Part shown: piece by piece, positions 16,303-25,305 of the stretch
Layout: each line of letters starts with the position of its first letter
How positions within the stretch are numbered: the first letter of the stretch is position 1
From: Novosphingobium sp. FSW06-99
Lineage (GTDB): Bacteria; Pseudomonadota; Alphaproteobacteria; Sphingomonadales; Sphingomonadaceae
Length of the DNA stretch: 64,000 bases
Direction of reading: 5' to 3'
Assembly (NCBI RefSeq): GCF_001519065.1
Contig: NZ_KQ954266.1
Span: forward strand, 1 to 64,000
Notes under the pieces: generated by a model
What the model saw: only the letters and a program-made list of their open reading frames with translations
Told to the model about the DNA's origin: nothing
Database searches by the model: none
Program-made: the position numbers and the translations under genes

Positions 16303-17412
16303 TCAGGCCGGGCGCCCTGCCACCGACAGGCATATCCGCCGTACCAGTTCGGACTGGCGCCCTGCCCCCGTCTTGGCCAGCACGCGCTTAAGATGCAGCC
16401 GCGCGGTGCCTTCGGCCACGCCGCGCGCCTCGGCAAAATCGCATACGCTGGCCCCGGCAGCCAGGCTGGCGGCGAGCGCGGCCTCGGTGGTGGTCAGCCC
16501 GAACAATTGCGCGATATCCTGCGGATCATAGCGCAAGGCACGGTCTGGCCGGGTGATCGCCAACAGCACCGTGTCGCGATGCAGGGCAAAGCGCCCGGCG
16601 ACCGCAGACGGTGCCTGGACGCGAAGATGGACAATCGGCAAGTCTCCGCCGCCCAGCGCAACCACCGGGCGGTCAGACCGGCCTTCAACCAGCGCCGCCA
16701 GCCGTTCCTGATCGGCACGCAGCGCACAGGCCAGCCGCCCGCGGTGGAGACCCAGCACATCCCCGTTATCGAGCAAGTGGCGCGCGTGGGCATTCAGCCA
16801 ATGCGTGCGCAGGCCACCATCACAGGCAACCAGCGCGGTCATCATGCCCTCACCCGCCTGTTCGACCAGACGCGTGTGCGCTTCGGCGGCGGCCAGCCGT
16901 TCCCACAGCCGCACCACCTGGCCAAAATGCGGCGCCATCGCCTGCAACAGGGTATGTTCGGAGGCCTCCATGTCGCGCGCATCGCCAGGCGCGCGGTGAA
17001 AGATCAGGGTGAAATGCCGTTCGGGATCGATCTGCTGGCTGATCCAGAACGCCGGGCCCAGCCCGCACCGGGCCAACCCGTCAAACAAGGCGCGGCGATC
17101 CTGCGGCGAATAGTCCACGCTGCGGTGGTCGCTGTCGATCTCCATGTCGCGGGCGGGCCCGATCGGGCGGCGGAAGCGCGGATTGGCCAGGCTGTTGGCC
17201 CAGGAATCATGCAGCGCCGCGCGGCTTTGCGACACGCTGTCGCGGCTGCACCACAGCGGCATCAGATCGTTGTGCGTCGCCACCAGATATTGCGCCGCCA
17301 CGCTTTCGACCCCGAACCGCTGACGCAGCATGTTCATCAGGTCTACCCAGCGCTGATCGCAATCGACCGCACCGTAGAGCATTGCGATCAACTGGTCATC
17401 GAGCGTGGCCAT
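16303..17412 (-). CDS. LuxR-type transcriptional regulator with N-terminal sensor region
   Basis: A 369-residue protein from ATG 17412 (an upstream start at 17457 is possible). The N-terminal 300 residues form an unassigned sensor-like region with PAS-like features around TALVACDGGLRTHWLNAHARHLLD. The C-terminus is a GerE/LuxR helix-turn-helix, LFGLTTTEAALAASLAAG and VCDFAEARGVAEGTARLHLKRVLAKTGAGRQSELVRRI. There is no phosphoacceptor receiver domain and no evident autoinducer domain. It lies 88 bp downstream of the flavin monooxygenase and directly upstream of the TonB-led operon at 16149, all on the minus strand. Regulating that operon is its most likely job, although it could be expressed by read-through from the sulfoquinovose genes. 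Confidence 0.85.
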   Translation of the reverse strand: MATLDDQLIAMLYGAVDCDQRWVDLMNMLRQRFGVESVAAQYLVATHNDLMPLWCSRDSVSQSRAALHDSWANSLANPRFRRPIGPARDMEIDSDHRSVDYSPQDRRALFDGLARCGLGPAFWISQQIDPERHFTLIFHRAPGDARDMEASEHTLLQAMAPHFGQVVRLWERLAAAEAHTRLVEQAGEGMMTALVACDGGLRTHWLNAHARHLLDNGDVLGLHRGRLACALRADQERLAALVEGRSDRPVVALGGGDLPIVHLRVQAPSAVAGRFALHRDTVLLAITRPDRALRYDPQDIAQLFGLTTTEAALAASLAAGASVCDFAEARGVAEGTARLHLKRVLAKTGAGRQSELVRRICLSVAGRPA

Positions 17413-17500
17413 GATCCCCCGATCCAGCGCACCGGACGGCGCGCTGGAGGGGACCATACCGCTTTGTCAAATCCGGGCAAATCCTTTGCCGAATACAGGG

Positions 17501-18580
17501 TCAGATCTGTAACGGGCCGTGCGCGATGTGCGGCAGGACATGGCGCGCGAACAGATCGGCCTCCTGCGCGTGGGGATAGCCCGACAGGATGAAAGCCTCG
17601 ATCCCTTCTGCCTGATAAGCGCGCAATTTGGCCAGCACCTGATCGGGGGTGCCGACGATCGCCGCGCCACAGCCCGACCGCGCCCGGCCGATACCGGTCC
17701 ACAGGTTTTCCTCGACAAACCCGTCGCCACCGGCGGCGCCGCGCAATTCGGCCTGCCGTTGCACGCCATAGTTCTTCGCATCGAGCGACTGTTCGCGGAT
17801 GGCGCGCCCCGTCGCATCGTCGAGTTTCGACAGCAGGCGGTCGGCATAGGCACGCGCCTCGTCCTCGGTTTCGCGCACCACCACATGCACGCGATAGCCG
17901 AATTTGAGCGTGCGCCCATGGCGCGCCGCACGCGTGGTCATGTCGGCGATGATCGCGCGCACATTGGGCATCGTGTCGGGCCACATCAGATAGACATCGG
18001 CGCCCTGTGCCGCGCATTCGCGCGCATCCTCGCTCAATCCGCCGAAATAGAACGCCGGACAGCGGCCCGAAATCGTCGTCACGCGCGGTGGATCGAGCTT
18101 CAGCCGATAGAATTCGCCCTGATGATCGAGCGGATCGCCGTTGAGCAGCGTGCGCACGATCTGCATCACTTCGGTGGCACGGGCATAGCGCGCGGCCGAG
18201 GTGATCACTTCGCCCGGCATGTCAGACGAGATCACGTTGACATTCAGCCGCCCGGCCTTGCCCGACGCATCGGGCCCCAGAATGCGGTCGAGCGTGGCGA
18301 TGCGCCGCGCCAGTTGCGGCGGCCAGTCCTCGCCGATGCGGGTCGCCCACAACAGCTTCATCTGTCGCACTTGCGTGGCCACGGCGGCGGCAAAGGCGGT
18401 GGTATCGAGCCCCAGGCTATAGCCCGAGGGCAGCAGGATATTGTCGAACCCGCCCTCTTCGGCGCGCAGCACGATATTGCGACAGTGCTCCCAACTCGAT
18501 TTCAGGTGGGGATCATGCACGCCGAGAAATTCGTAATCATCGTCGCACAATGCCGAAAACCAGGCAATTTCGCATGTCAT
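17501..18580 (-). CDS. smoC-like: SsuD-type FMNH2-dependent sulfonate monooxygenase, probable sulfoquinovose monooxygenase
   Basis: A 359-residue bacterial-luciferase-fold monooxygenase close to alkanesulfonate monooxygenase SsuD. Residues matching SsuD sulfonate and flavin ligands are kept: R230 and H232 in GYRVHVVVRET, R301 in GIGRARSGCG and Y335 in LSGYPHAQEA. The SsuD Cys54 position reads Leu. In the known sulfo-SMO route the equivalent enzyme (SmoC) splits sulfoquinovose into sulfite and 6-oxo-glucose using FMNH2 and O2. The start is set by GGGGAG just upstream and by the 4-bp overlap with the aldo-keto reductase. The flavin reductase partner is not in the window. Sulfoquinovose as substrate is inferred from the adjacent GH31 gene. 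Confidence 0.82.
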   Translation of the reverse strand: MTCEIAWFSALCDDDYEFLGVHDPHLKSSWEHCRNIVLRAEEGGFDNILLPSGYSLGLDTTAFAAAVATQVRQMKLLWATRIGEDWPPQLARRIATLDRILGPDASGKAGRLNVNVISSDMPGEVITSAARYARATEVMQIVRTLLNGDPLDHQGEFYRLKLDPPRVTTISGRCPAFYFGGLSEDARECAAQGADVYLMWPDTMPNVRAIIADMTTRAARHGRTLKFGYRVHVVVRETEDEARAYADRLLSKLDDATGRAIREQSLDAKNYGVQRQAELRGAAGGDGFVEENLWTGIGRARSGCGAAIVGTPDQVLAKLRAYQAEGIEAFILSGYPHAQEADLFARHVLPHIAHGPLQI

Positions 18581-19491
18581 GGCAGCTTCTCCCCACGTGC
18601 GGCGACCAGCACCGCATACCAATCCTGACGCGACCACTGCACGGTCAACGCGATCGCACCTTCGGCAATGCGCGCCGGATTTTGCGACCCGATGATCGGG
18701 ATGATCCCTGCCGGATGCGCCATCAGCCAGCTATAGGCCGCGATGCTGCGGCCAATTCCGCGTGGCGCGGCAAAGGCATCGAGCGCAGCGGCAACTGCGA
18801 TGTCGCGCGCGGTTTCGGGCGCGGCCAGCCGCCCGCCGCCAAGCGGCGACCAGGCGAGCGGTGTCAGCCCCAGCATCATCGCCTGATCCATCTCGCCATT
18901 TTCAAGGCAGGCAATGCGCAACGGGCTGATTTCGGGCTGGGTGGTGGCCAGCTTGTGCCCCAGGAAATGGTTGAGCGCGGCGACCTGCGGCATCGTGAAA
19001 TTCGACACACCCAGCGCGCGGATCTTGCCCGCCGCCACCGCATCGTCGAGCGCGCGCGCCACTTCGTGCGGATGCGCCAGGATATCGGGGCGATGGATCT
19101 GCCACAGATCGATGCAATCGACCCCCAGCCGCCGCAAAGAGGCATCGATCGCGTGCGCCAGATAGGCCGCGCTCTGGTCATAGGGCAGTGGCGGCGCAAT
19201 GCCGCCCTTGGTGGCCAGCACCATGCGATCGCGCAAGGCCGGTTGCGCGCGAAGGACTTCGCCCAGCAATGCCTCGGCATCGCCGAAACCCGACGAACCG
19301 TCAAAGCCATAGATATCGGCAGTGTCGAACAGCGTGATTCCGGCATCGAGCGCGGCATGGAGCAGCGCCGCCGCCTCGCGCGCGCTGCGCCCGTGTTCGG
19401 CAAAGCGCCACATGCCCCAGGCAATCGGCGATACGGTCAGTGATGATCCGCCCAGCGGACGGGTAACAGGCGGAAGCGGCAACTCACTCAT
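18577..19491 (-). CDS. smoB-like: Aldo-keto reductase, probable 6-oxo-glucose reductase
   Basis: A 304-residue aldo-keto reductase with the complete tetrad: D56 and Y61 (LFDTADIYG), K95 (LATKGG) and H133 (WQIHRPD). The NADP(H)-binding C-terminal part includes SPLGGGRLAAPE and IPIIGSQNPARI. It overlaps the LacI gene by 4 bp upstream and the monooxygenase by 4 bp downstream. In Agrobacterium the corresponding enzyme SmoB reduces 6-oxo-glucose, made by the monooxygenase, to glucose. The operon position here supports the same role. From sequence alone it could also act on other sugar aldehydes, as the family is broad. Confidence 0.82.
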   Translation of the reverse strand: MSELPLPPVTRPLGGSSLTVSPIAWGMWRFAEHGRSAREAAALLHAALDAGITLFDTADIYGFDGSSGFGDAEALLGEVLRAQPALRDRMVLATKGGIAPPLPYDQSAAYLAHAIDASLRRLGVDCIDLWQIHRPDILAHPHEVARALDDAVAAGKIRALGVSNFTMPQVAALNHFLGHKLATTQPEISPLRIACLENGEMDQAMMLGLTPLAWSPLGGGRLAAPETARDIAVAAALDAFAAPRGIGRSIAAYSWLMAHPAGIIPIIGSQNPARIAEGAIALTVQWSRQDWYAVLVAARGEKLP

Positions 19492-20501
19492 GGGTTCATC
19501 CTGGCGGGAGGGGCAACAGAAGCGCGTTCGATCAGCCGGTGCGGCAATCGGCGATGGGTGATATCGCCACCGGCGATCAGGATTTCGGTGGCGGTGCGCG
19601 CCAGATCGGCCATCGGCTGATGGATCGTGGTCAGCGCGGGCCAGACCGTGCGGGCCAGCGTGGTGTCGTCAAATCCCGCCACCGACAATTGATCGGGCAG
19701 CGACAGACCCCGGTCGTGCGCCACCGCCAGCACGCCGGCGGCCATGTCATCGTTGGCGGCGAACACCGCCGTGGGCGGATGGCGCATATCGAGCAAGGCC
19801 GCGCCGGCCGCCATGCCGCTTTCGAAATCGAACGCGCCGGGCATCACCAGTTGCGGTTCGAACGCAATGCCGGCGCGATCGAGCGCGCGGCGATAGCCGA
19901 ACTGGCGGTCGTCGCTGCCCGGATGGTTGGGATGGCCCTTGATAAAACCGATGCGGCGATGGCCCAGATTGATCAGGTGCGTGGTCATATCGTCGGCGGC
20001 CTGCGCATCGTCGATGAATACCGAGGATGTCATCGCATGATTGGTGCCCGGCGATATCCGCACGAAGGGAATATCGAGCGCATCGAGCGCGCGCAGCACG
20101 GCGGGACAATCGGTAACGGGCGAGGACAGCACGATGCCATCGACATGGGTTTCGCCCACCAGCCCGCGCACCTGATCACCGACATCGGGATCGGTCACAT
20201 CGACCGGTTGCGCCAGCAGGCGAATGCCATGCACCTTGCAGCAATCCCAGCAACCCGACTGGATCTGAAACATGTAATAAGGGCTGTGGTTGTCATAGAT
20301 CAGCGCGATCTGGTTCGATTTCGATCCCGACAGGATGCGCGCGGCCACGCTGGGGCGGAAATCGAGTTCCTGCATCGCGCGTTCGACTTTTTCACGCATC
20401 GGCGCGCTGACATAGGGATGGCCGTTGAGCACGCGGCTGACTGTCTTGACCGCAACGCCCGCGCGCGCGGCCACGTCGCGAATATTCGCTCTTTCGCTCA
20501 T
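19488..20501 (-). CDS. LacI-family transcriptional regulator of the sulfoquinovose operon
   Basis: A 337-residue LacI/GalR repressor. The N-terminal helix-turn-helix (IRDVAARAGVAVKTVSRVLNG) and hinge helix (RPSVAARILSG) are complete, and the periplasmic-binding-like sensor domain follows (NQIALIYDN, GIVLSSPVTDCPAVLRALD, GFIKGHPNHPGSDDRQFGYRRAL, TAVFAANDDMAAGVL). It is embedded between the sulfoquinovosidase and aldo-keto reductase genes with 4-bp overlaps on both sides, so it is made from the same transcript and probably autoregulates. The likely inducer is sulfoquinovose or a glycoside of it. The likely operator is in the 412-bp region at 22499-22910. Confidence 0.88.
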   Translation of the reverse strand: MSERANIRDVAARAGVAVKTVSRVLNGHPYVSAPMREKVERAMQELDFRPSVAARILSGSKSNQIALIYDNHSPYYMFQIQSGCWDCCKVHGIRLLAQPVDVTDPDVGDQVRGLVGETHVDGIVLSSPVTDCPAVLRALDALDIPFVRISPGTNHAMTSSVFIDDAQAADDMTTHLINLGHRRIGFIKGHPNHPGSDDRQFGYRRALDRAGIAFEPQLVMPGAFDFESGMAAGAALLDMRHPPTAVFAANDDMAAGVLAVAHDRGLSLPDQLSVAGFDDTTLARTVWPALTTIHQPMADLARTATEILIAGGDITHRRLPHRLIERASVAPPARMNP

Positions 20502-22498
20502 GGTGCCATGATCTCCCGCAATCCCGCAAACAGCGCCGCATAGACGCTGTCGGGGCGATAGAAAACCGGGGGCTGGCCGATCGGCGCGGCAATGGTCACA
20601 GTGCCCGGCGCATGGTCCTGCCCAGTCCAGACATGGCGCCAGGGCCGATCACCCGGCAGCACCACGCACCGCGTGGTGCTGCCCGCTTCGATCACCGGCG
20701 CGACCAGCAGATCGGCGCCATAGAGATACTGGTCCTGGATCGCGTAAAGTTCGCGATCGGCAGGATAGTGCACAAACAGCGGGCGTTGCACGGGCAACCC
20801 GGTCGCCACCGCATCGTCGCACAGATGCCGTACATAGGGCGCCAGATGCGCATGAACCCGGCTCCATGCCGCAAAGCAGGCCAGCAGTTCGGGCGTGCTG
20901 TCATATTGCAAGTTGTCATCGGGCCGGTTGCCTTCGTGGCTGCGCATGACCGGGGCAAACGCGGCCAGTTCGCACCAGCGCTGCATCAGTTCCACGCTGC
21001 GCACATTGCCGTGCAGCGAGGTATAGCCGCCGCAATCGGAATGGCTGTAGGCATTGCCCACCAGCCCCGCCGAAAGCGCCGCCGTAATCACCGTGCCGAT
21101 GCCGTCGTGGCGCGTGAAATCAACCGACTGGTCGCCCGCCCACAGCAGCGGGCAGTGGCGCGACACCCCGGAAAATCCGGCCCGCATGAAAAACAGCGCA
21201 TCACCGGTGCGCCCGCGCGCGGCCAGCGCGGCCGCATTGACCTGTGCCCACAGCACCGGCCACAGATTGTGCGCCGCCATCGCATCGATCCCGCTCGCCA
21301 GCCGCACATCGGTGGGCAGATATTCGCCGAAATCGGCCATCCAGCCATCGATGCCGATATCGAGCATTTCACGCCCGAGCACGCGTTCGGCAAACCAGTC
21401 GCACGTTTCGGCCCGCGTGAAATCAAGCACACCGCAATCGAATTCGCCGAAATCGACCAGATAGACCGCATCGCTGTCCTGCCGCAGGCACAAGTGCCCA
21501 CCCGCCTGGGCTTCCCGGTACAAGGCCCCGTCGACGGCCAGATAGGGGTTGGCATAAGCCATGAAGCGGATGCCCCGCGCATGCAGAGCATCAATCCGTG
21601 CGGGCAAATCGGGATAGCGCGCCGCGCTGTAGCGCCAGTCCCAGAACAGGCGGCGACCAAAGCTGGTTTCACGCACCCCGGCCCAGTCTTCACACCACAG
21701 CGCCGCGACCGACGTGCCTGCATCAACGAAGCGCTCAAGCCGGTCAAAGCTGGCAAAGCCGGCTTTCAGCCCGACAATCGCCCCCCCGATGGCCCAGTCT
21801 GGCAAAGCCGGTGGCCGACCGAAATACGATGCCAGCCGGGCAATCAGATGGTGCGGATCATCCTGCGCAAACAGCACAAACCGCGCGCTGCTGGCCCAGA
21901 TTTCGACACCGTGATGCGCCGGATCGGTGAAATCGAGCACGCTGTAGCAGGTGGTGTCACAATGCACCGCCAGCCAGCGAGAGGTCATAAAGGTCGGCTG
22001 CGGGTAATTGGTGTTCCAGTAATCGCCACCGGCCATGCCGGTCTGGTCCATCACTTGCGTCAGCGCGGTCGATTTGTCGCGCCCCACCCCCGGCTCGCTG
22101 GTCCACATCGGAAACCGCCGTCCGTTGAGCGCGAAATAGCTCATCTGCTCGCCGCCACCCCACACGTATTCGTGCGGATCGGCGTAAAGCCGGACGTGGA
22201 TGCGATCATTGGCGGGGTCGCACGCCGTGACCGTCAGGTCGGCATCGGTCCAGGCGATCCGCACCACCGGCACCGTATCGTCGCACAGAACGACAGCATC
22301 GCCATCGCGGTGCCAGTCGCGCGGCGTTGTCTGGCCCTGGGGCGCATCCTCGATTCGGAAATTGCCGCGCAGCATCGTCACCGTGGGGTGCCCGCGCGCC
22401 ACTGTCACCGATGGACAATCGGCGCTGTGACGCAGCACCGTACGTCCCGCCAGGACCAGCGAAAATCCCGTTTGTTCGATTTCGAGGCGCAATTTCAT
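20498..22498 (-). CDS. smoI-like: GH31 sulfoquinovosidase (KERWY type)
   Basis: A 666-residue GH31 glycosidase of about the length of E. coli YihQ (678). The nucleophile is probably D389 in WMADFGEYLPTD and the acid/base D456 in WAGDQSVDF. Their spacing (67) and the next 36 residues to Y492 equal those in YihQ (D405, D472, Y508). Counting gives K245, E270, R283, W286 and Y492, the complete KERWY set that binds the sulfonate in Agrobacterium-type sulfoquinovosidases (YihQ has QQRWY). The enzyme hydrolyses alpha-sulfoquinovosides such as sulfoquinovosyl glycerol. There is no signal peptide, so it acts in the cytoplasm. It is the first gene of a four-gene operon and overlaps LacI by 4 bp. Confidence 0.92.
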   Translation of the reverse strand: MKLRLEIEQTGFSLVLAGRTVLRHSADCPSVTVARGHPTVTMLRGNFRIEDAPQGQTTPRDWHRDGDAVVLCDDTVPVVRIAWTDADLTVTACDPANDRIHVRLYADPHEYVWGGGEQMSYFALNGRRFPMWTSEPGVGRDKSTALTQVMDQTGMAGGDYWNTNYPQPTFMTSRWLAVHCDTTCYSVLDFTDPAHHGVEIWASSARFVLFAQDDPHHLIARLASYFGRPPALPDWAIGGAIVGLKAGFASFDRLERFVDAGTSVAALWCEDWAGVRETSFGRRLFWDWRYSAARYPDLPARIDALHARGIRFMAYANPYLAVDGALYREAQAGGHLCLRQDSDAVYLVDFGEFDCGVLDFTRAETCDWFAERVLGREMLDIGIDGWMADFGEYLPTDVRLASGIDAMAAHNLWPVLWAQVNAAALAARGRTGDALFFMRAGFSGVSRHCPLLWAGDQSVDFTRHDGIGTVITAALSAGLVGNAYSHSDCGGYTSLHGNVRSVELMQRWCELAAFAPVMRSHEGNRPDDNLQYDSTPELLACFAAWSRVHAHLAPYVRHLCDDAVATGLPVQRPLFVHYPADRELYAIQDQYLYGADLLVAPVIEAGSTTRCVVLPGDRPWRHVWTGQDHAPGTVTIAAPIGQPPVFYRPDSVYAALFAGLREIMAP

Positions 22499-22910
22499 GG
22501 CTATCCCACACCCGGCCCATCCATATCCAGGCCGCCGTCGCGGCGCACCTGGAAAAATGCCAAGCCCTTATGACACCGATTGACATATCGAGCACAGATC
22601 GGCAAATCAACCGGGAATAGCAGGCCGGAACACGATTCCGCGACATTGCAAACAGTCACGATCGACCGGCGCACCGGTCGGCGGGCAGAGAGGACGAATG
22701 GCATGAAATCAGCATCTTTGCGGAATTCGGTCGTGTTTTTGCGCGGCGTGCGTTGGCGTGCGTCGCGCTGAAATCGGCGCCCTGCAACAATCTCTACAAA
22801 TGTAATTGACATAACATCGGCGTCGTCTACCAGCCACCGCCACAGCGGTGACCTGCACGAACACACCAGTACAGGCGCCACACGCGCCGTGCCTTTCAGG
22901 GGAGAATGAC
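22499..22910. promoter_or_regulatory. Divergent control region between sulfoquinovosidase and TonB receptor
   Basis: A 412-bp non-coding interval serves two divergent units. The nonamer ATTGACATA occurs twice, at 22579-22587 and 22805-22813. The second lies in an imperfect dyad ATGT-N5-ACAT at 22800-22812. A separate perfect 7-bp inverted repeat, CGACCGG-CGCA-CCGGTCG, lies at 22663-22680 and is the best-looking candidate for a LacI operator. A ribosome site GGGGAG precedes the receptor ATG. Promoter boxes cannot be fixed by eye. Confidence 0.5.
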
Positions 22911-25280
22911 ATGAGACCGACATATTGTGCCTTGGCCGCGTTGCCACTGGTCGCGCTGATCGCATCGCCGGCGCTGGCCGCCGATGCGCAGCCCACCGCC
23001 ACGCCCGGCGCCACGACCGACGCCCCGCCCGCCGAAATCATCGTCACCGCACAAAAACGTGCCGAACCGCTGCAAAAAGTGCCCGTCGCGATCACCGTCG
23101 TGTCGGGCGATGCGATGACGCGGCTGTCGACCAACAATATCGAGGATACCCAGCGACTGGTCCCCGCGCTGACTTTCGTCAAGGGCGACACCAGCCTCAA
23201 TTCGGCGCTGTTCCTGCGCGGTCTCGGCACGGTCAGCTTTTCGATCGCCGCCGAACCCAGCGTGACCAGCGTGCTCGACGGCGTGGTGCTGGCACGTGCG
23301 GGCGAAAGCTTTGGCGATCTTTACGACCTCGACCGCGTCGAAGTGCTGCGCGGCCCGCAAGGCACGCTGTTCGGCAAGAATGCCTCGGCCGGGGTGATCA
23401 ACATCGTCACCAAGGAACCCGGCAAGGAACTCGGCGGCTATATGGACGTCGGCGTGTTCGAGGGCGGCGAGTACAAGCTCAAGGCCAATCTGAGCGGCCC
23501 GATTGGTGACAACTGGCGCGCCGGAGTCACCGGATTTTATAGCGATTACAAAGGCAACATCTGGGACGAAACGACCCACAGCAAGATCAACGGCTATCAG
23601 CACTATGGTGTGCGCGGCCAGTTGATCGGCGATGTTACGCCCAACCTGCACGTCAAGCTGATTGCCGATTACCGCAAGGCCGACGACCAGTGCTGCGCCT
23701 TTGTGATCGGCGCGCTCAATCCCACGCCCTCGGCGAGCCAGGCGGCCTTGCAAAGCATCCTGCCCCCGGCCTTGGGCGGCGATACGCGCCAAAGCATCCA
23801 GAGCATGCCCAACCGCACCGAGGAAGAAACCTATGGCGCGTCGTTGCAGGCCGATCTGGCGCTGGGCACGCACACGCTGACCTCGATCACCGCATGGCGC
23901 AAATGGAACAACGAGGAAGTGCGCGATGGCGACTGGGTCGACCAGCTCTATCTCGGCAACCCGCTGATCCATGATATCGGCCCCGAACGGTCACACACAT
24001 TTACCCAGGAACTGCGCCTGACATCGCCGACCGGCGGCTTTGTCGATTACGTCGTCGGCGCGTTCTATTATCAGGCGGTGGCCGAACGGACTTATACCCG
24101 CAACGATACCTATTGCCTGGCCACGACCGCAGCCAGGCAGGCCAATGGCCTGATCCCCTGCCCCGCCGACCTTTCGACGATCGTCAACGCGGTCGGGGTG
24201 GGCGTGTTCGGATCGACCTTCGACAACGTTGCCGCCTATGGCCAGGCGACCTGGCACTTTGCGCCGACGTTCCGGTTGGTGACCGGCCTGCGCTATACCC
24301 ACGACAAAGTCACCGCCTATGACACGCGCACCGATGCCTTGAACGGCGTGAGCGGCCCGGCCGGGATTGCGGGCAATTTCGACGCCAATGTGGCGGCGGG
24401 CGGCACCTTCAACGGCACGCCGTGGACGGGTGAAACCAGCGCAAACAACGTTTCGGGCAAGGCCGCGCTGGAATATGATCTGGCGCCGCACCACATGTTC
24501 TATGCCAGCTATTCGCGCGGGTACAAAGGCCCGGCGTTCAACGTGTTCTTCAACATGACCGCTGCCAACACCGCCCCGATTTCGGCGGAAACCTCCAACG
24601 CGTTCGAAGCCGGGTTAAAAAACAGCTTTGCCAATGGCCGGTTGATCTTCAACATCGACGGGTTCTACACCAAGGTCTACAACTATCAGGCCAATTACCC
24701 CACCACCGTCAACGGCACGGTGACCACCACGATCATCAATGCGGGCAATGTTTCGACCCGCGGCGGCGAGCTTGAACTGCTGTTCCGTCCCAACCGTCAC
24801 CTGACGATCAACGGCGGCTACAGCTATACCGACGCGCGCGTGGACCAGTTCCTCGAACCGCCGGCCGCACAGGCGATCAACTATATCGCGTCGGGTACCC
24901 CGCTGGCCTTTGCGCCCAAGAACAAGGGCAATCTGGGCGCGACATATACGCAGGAACCCACGGGCCTGCCCTTTGCGCTCGAATTCAACGCTTTGGCCGC
25001 CTATACCGACAAGCAGGTGTCGACACTGGCCCCGACCAACACGGCGGCGCAGGAACTGGCGTTCCAGGAACAGATCCTCAAGGCCTATACCCAGGTCGAT
25101 ATCAGCCTGGCCGCCGTCGACCTTGCCAAGCACTATCGTCTGGCAGTCGTGGTCAAGAACCTGTTCAACGACCACTATGCCTCGACCATCGGCACCGGCG
25201 GCCCGGGTGGTTCGTATCTCTATCAGATCCCCCGCGATTCCGACCGTTATTGGGGGGTCACGCTGCACTACAATTTCTGA
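22911..25280 (+). CDS. TonB-dependent outer-membrane receptor, probable sulfoquinovoside uptake
   Basis: A 789-residue TonB-dependent receptor with a signal peptide ending PALAADAQ. The plug has EIIVTAQKRAEPLQKVPVAIT, FLRGLGT and VEVLRGPQGTLFGKNASAGVINIVT. The barrel ends YWGVTLHYNF with the terminal Phe typical of outer-membrane proteins. ATG 22911 is chosen because of the strong GGGGAG site and the signal peptide; an in-frame ATG at 22848 lacks both. It is divergent from the sulfoquinovosidase operon and convergent with the MFS gene, so it is flanked on both sides by sugar-related genes. Substrate specificity for sulfoquinovosyl glycerol or sulfolipid fragments is inferred from position. 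Confidence 0.9.
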   Translation: MRPTYCALAALPLVALIASPALAADAQPTATPGATTDAPPAEIIVTAQKRAEPLQKVPVAITVVSGDAMTRLSTNNIEDTQRLVPALTFVKGDTSLNSALFLRGLGTVSFSIAAEPSVTSVLDGVVLARAGESFGDLYDLDRVEVLRGPQGTLFGKNASAGVINIVTKEPGKELGGYMDVGVFEGGEYKLKANLSGPIGDNWRAGVTGFYSDYKGNIWDETTHSKINGYQHYGVRGQLIGDVTPNLHVKLIADYRKADDQCCAFVIGALNPTPSASQAALQSILPPALGGDTRQSIQSMPNRTEEETYGASLQADLALGTHTLTSITAWRKWNNEEVRDGDWVDQLYLGNPLIHDIGPERSHTFTQELRLTSPTGGFVDYVVGAFYYQAVAERTYTRNDTYCLATTAARQANGLIPCPADLSTIVNAVGVGVFGSTFDNVAAYGQATWHFAPTFRLVTGLRYTHDKVTAYDTRTDALNGVSGPAGIAGNFDANVAAGGTFNGTPWTGETSANNVSGKAALEYDLAPHHMFYASYSRGYKGPAFNVFFNMTAANTAPISAETSNAFEAGLKNSFANGRLIFNIDGFYTKVYNYQANYPTTVNGTVTTTIINAGNVSTRGGELELLFRPNRHLTINGGYSYTDARVDQFLEPPAAQAINYIASGTPLAFAPKNKGNLGATYTQEPTGLPFALEFNALAAYTDKQVSTLAPTNTAAQELAFQEQILKAYTQVDISLAAVDLAKHYRLAVVVKNLFNDHYASTIGTGGPGGSYLYQIPRDSDRYWGVTLHYNF

Positions 25281-25305
25281 TCACGCGCGAGCAGGGTCAC
25301 GACGG

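Noticed and set aside
14944..17592. Long plus-strand open frame (882 codons) opposite the TonB receptor and LuxR genes
   Set aside because: It spans two genuine opposite genes and their intergenic region, with Arg/Gly/His-rich shadow composition and no domain.
20612..22573. Plus-strand open frame opposite the sulfoquinovosidase
   Set aside because: Shadow of the GH31 gene whose catalytic and binding residues are all in the minus-strand frame.
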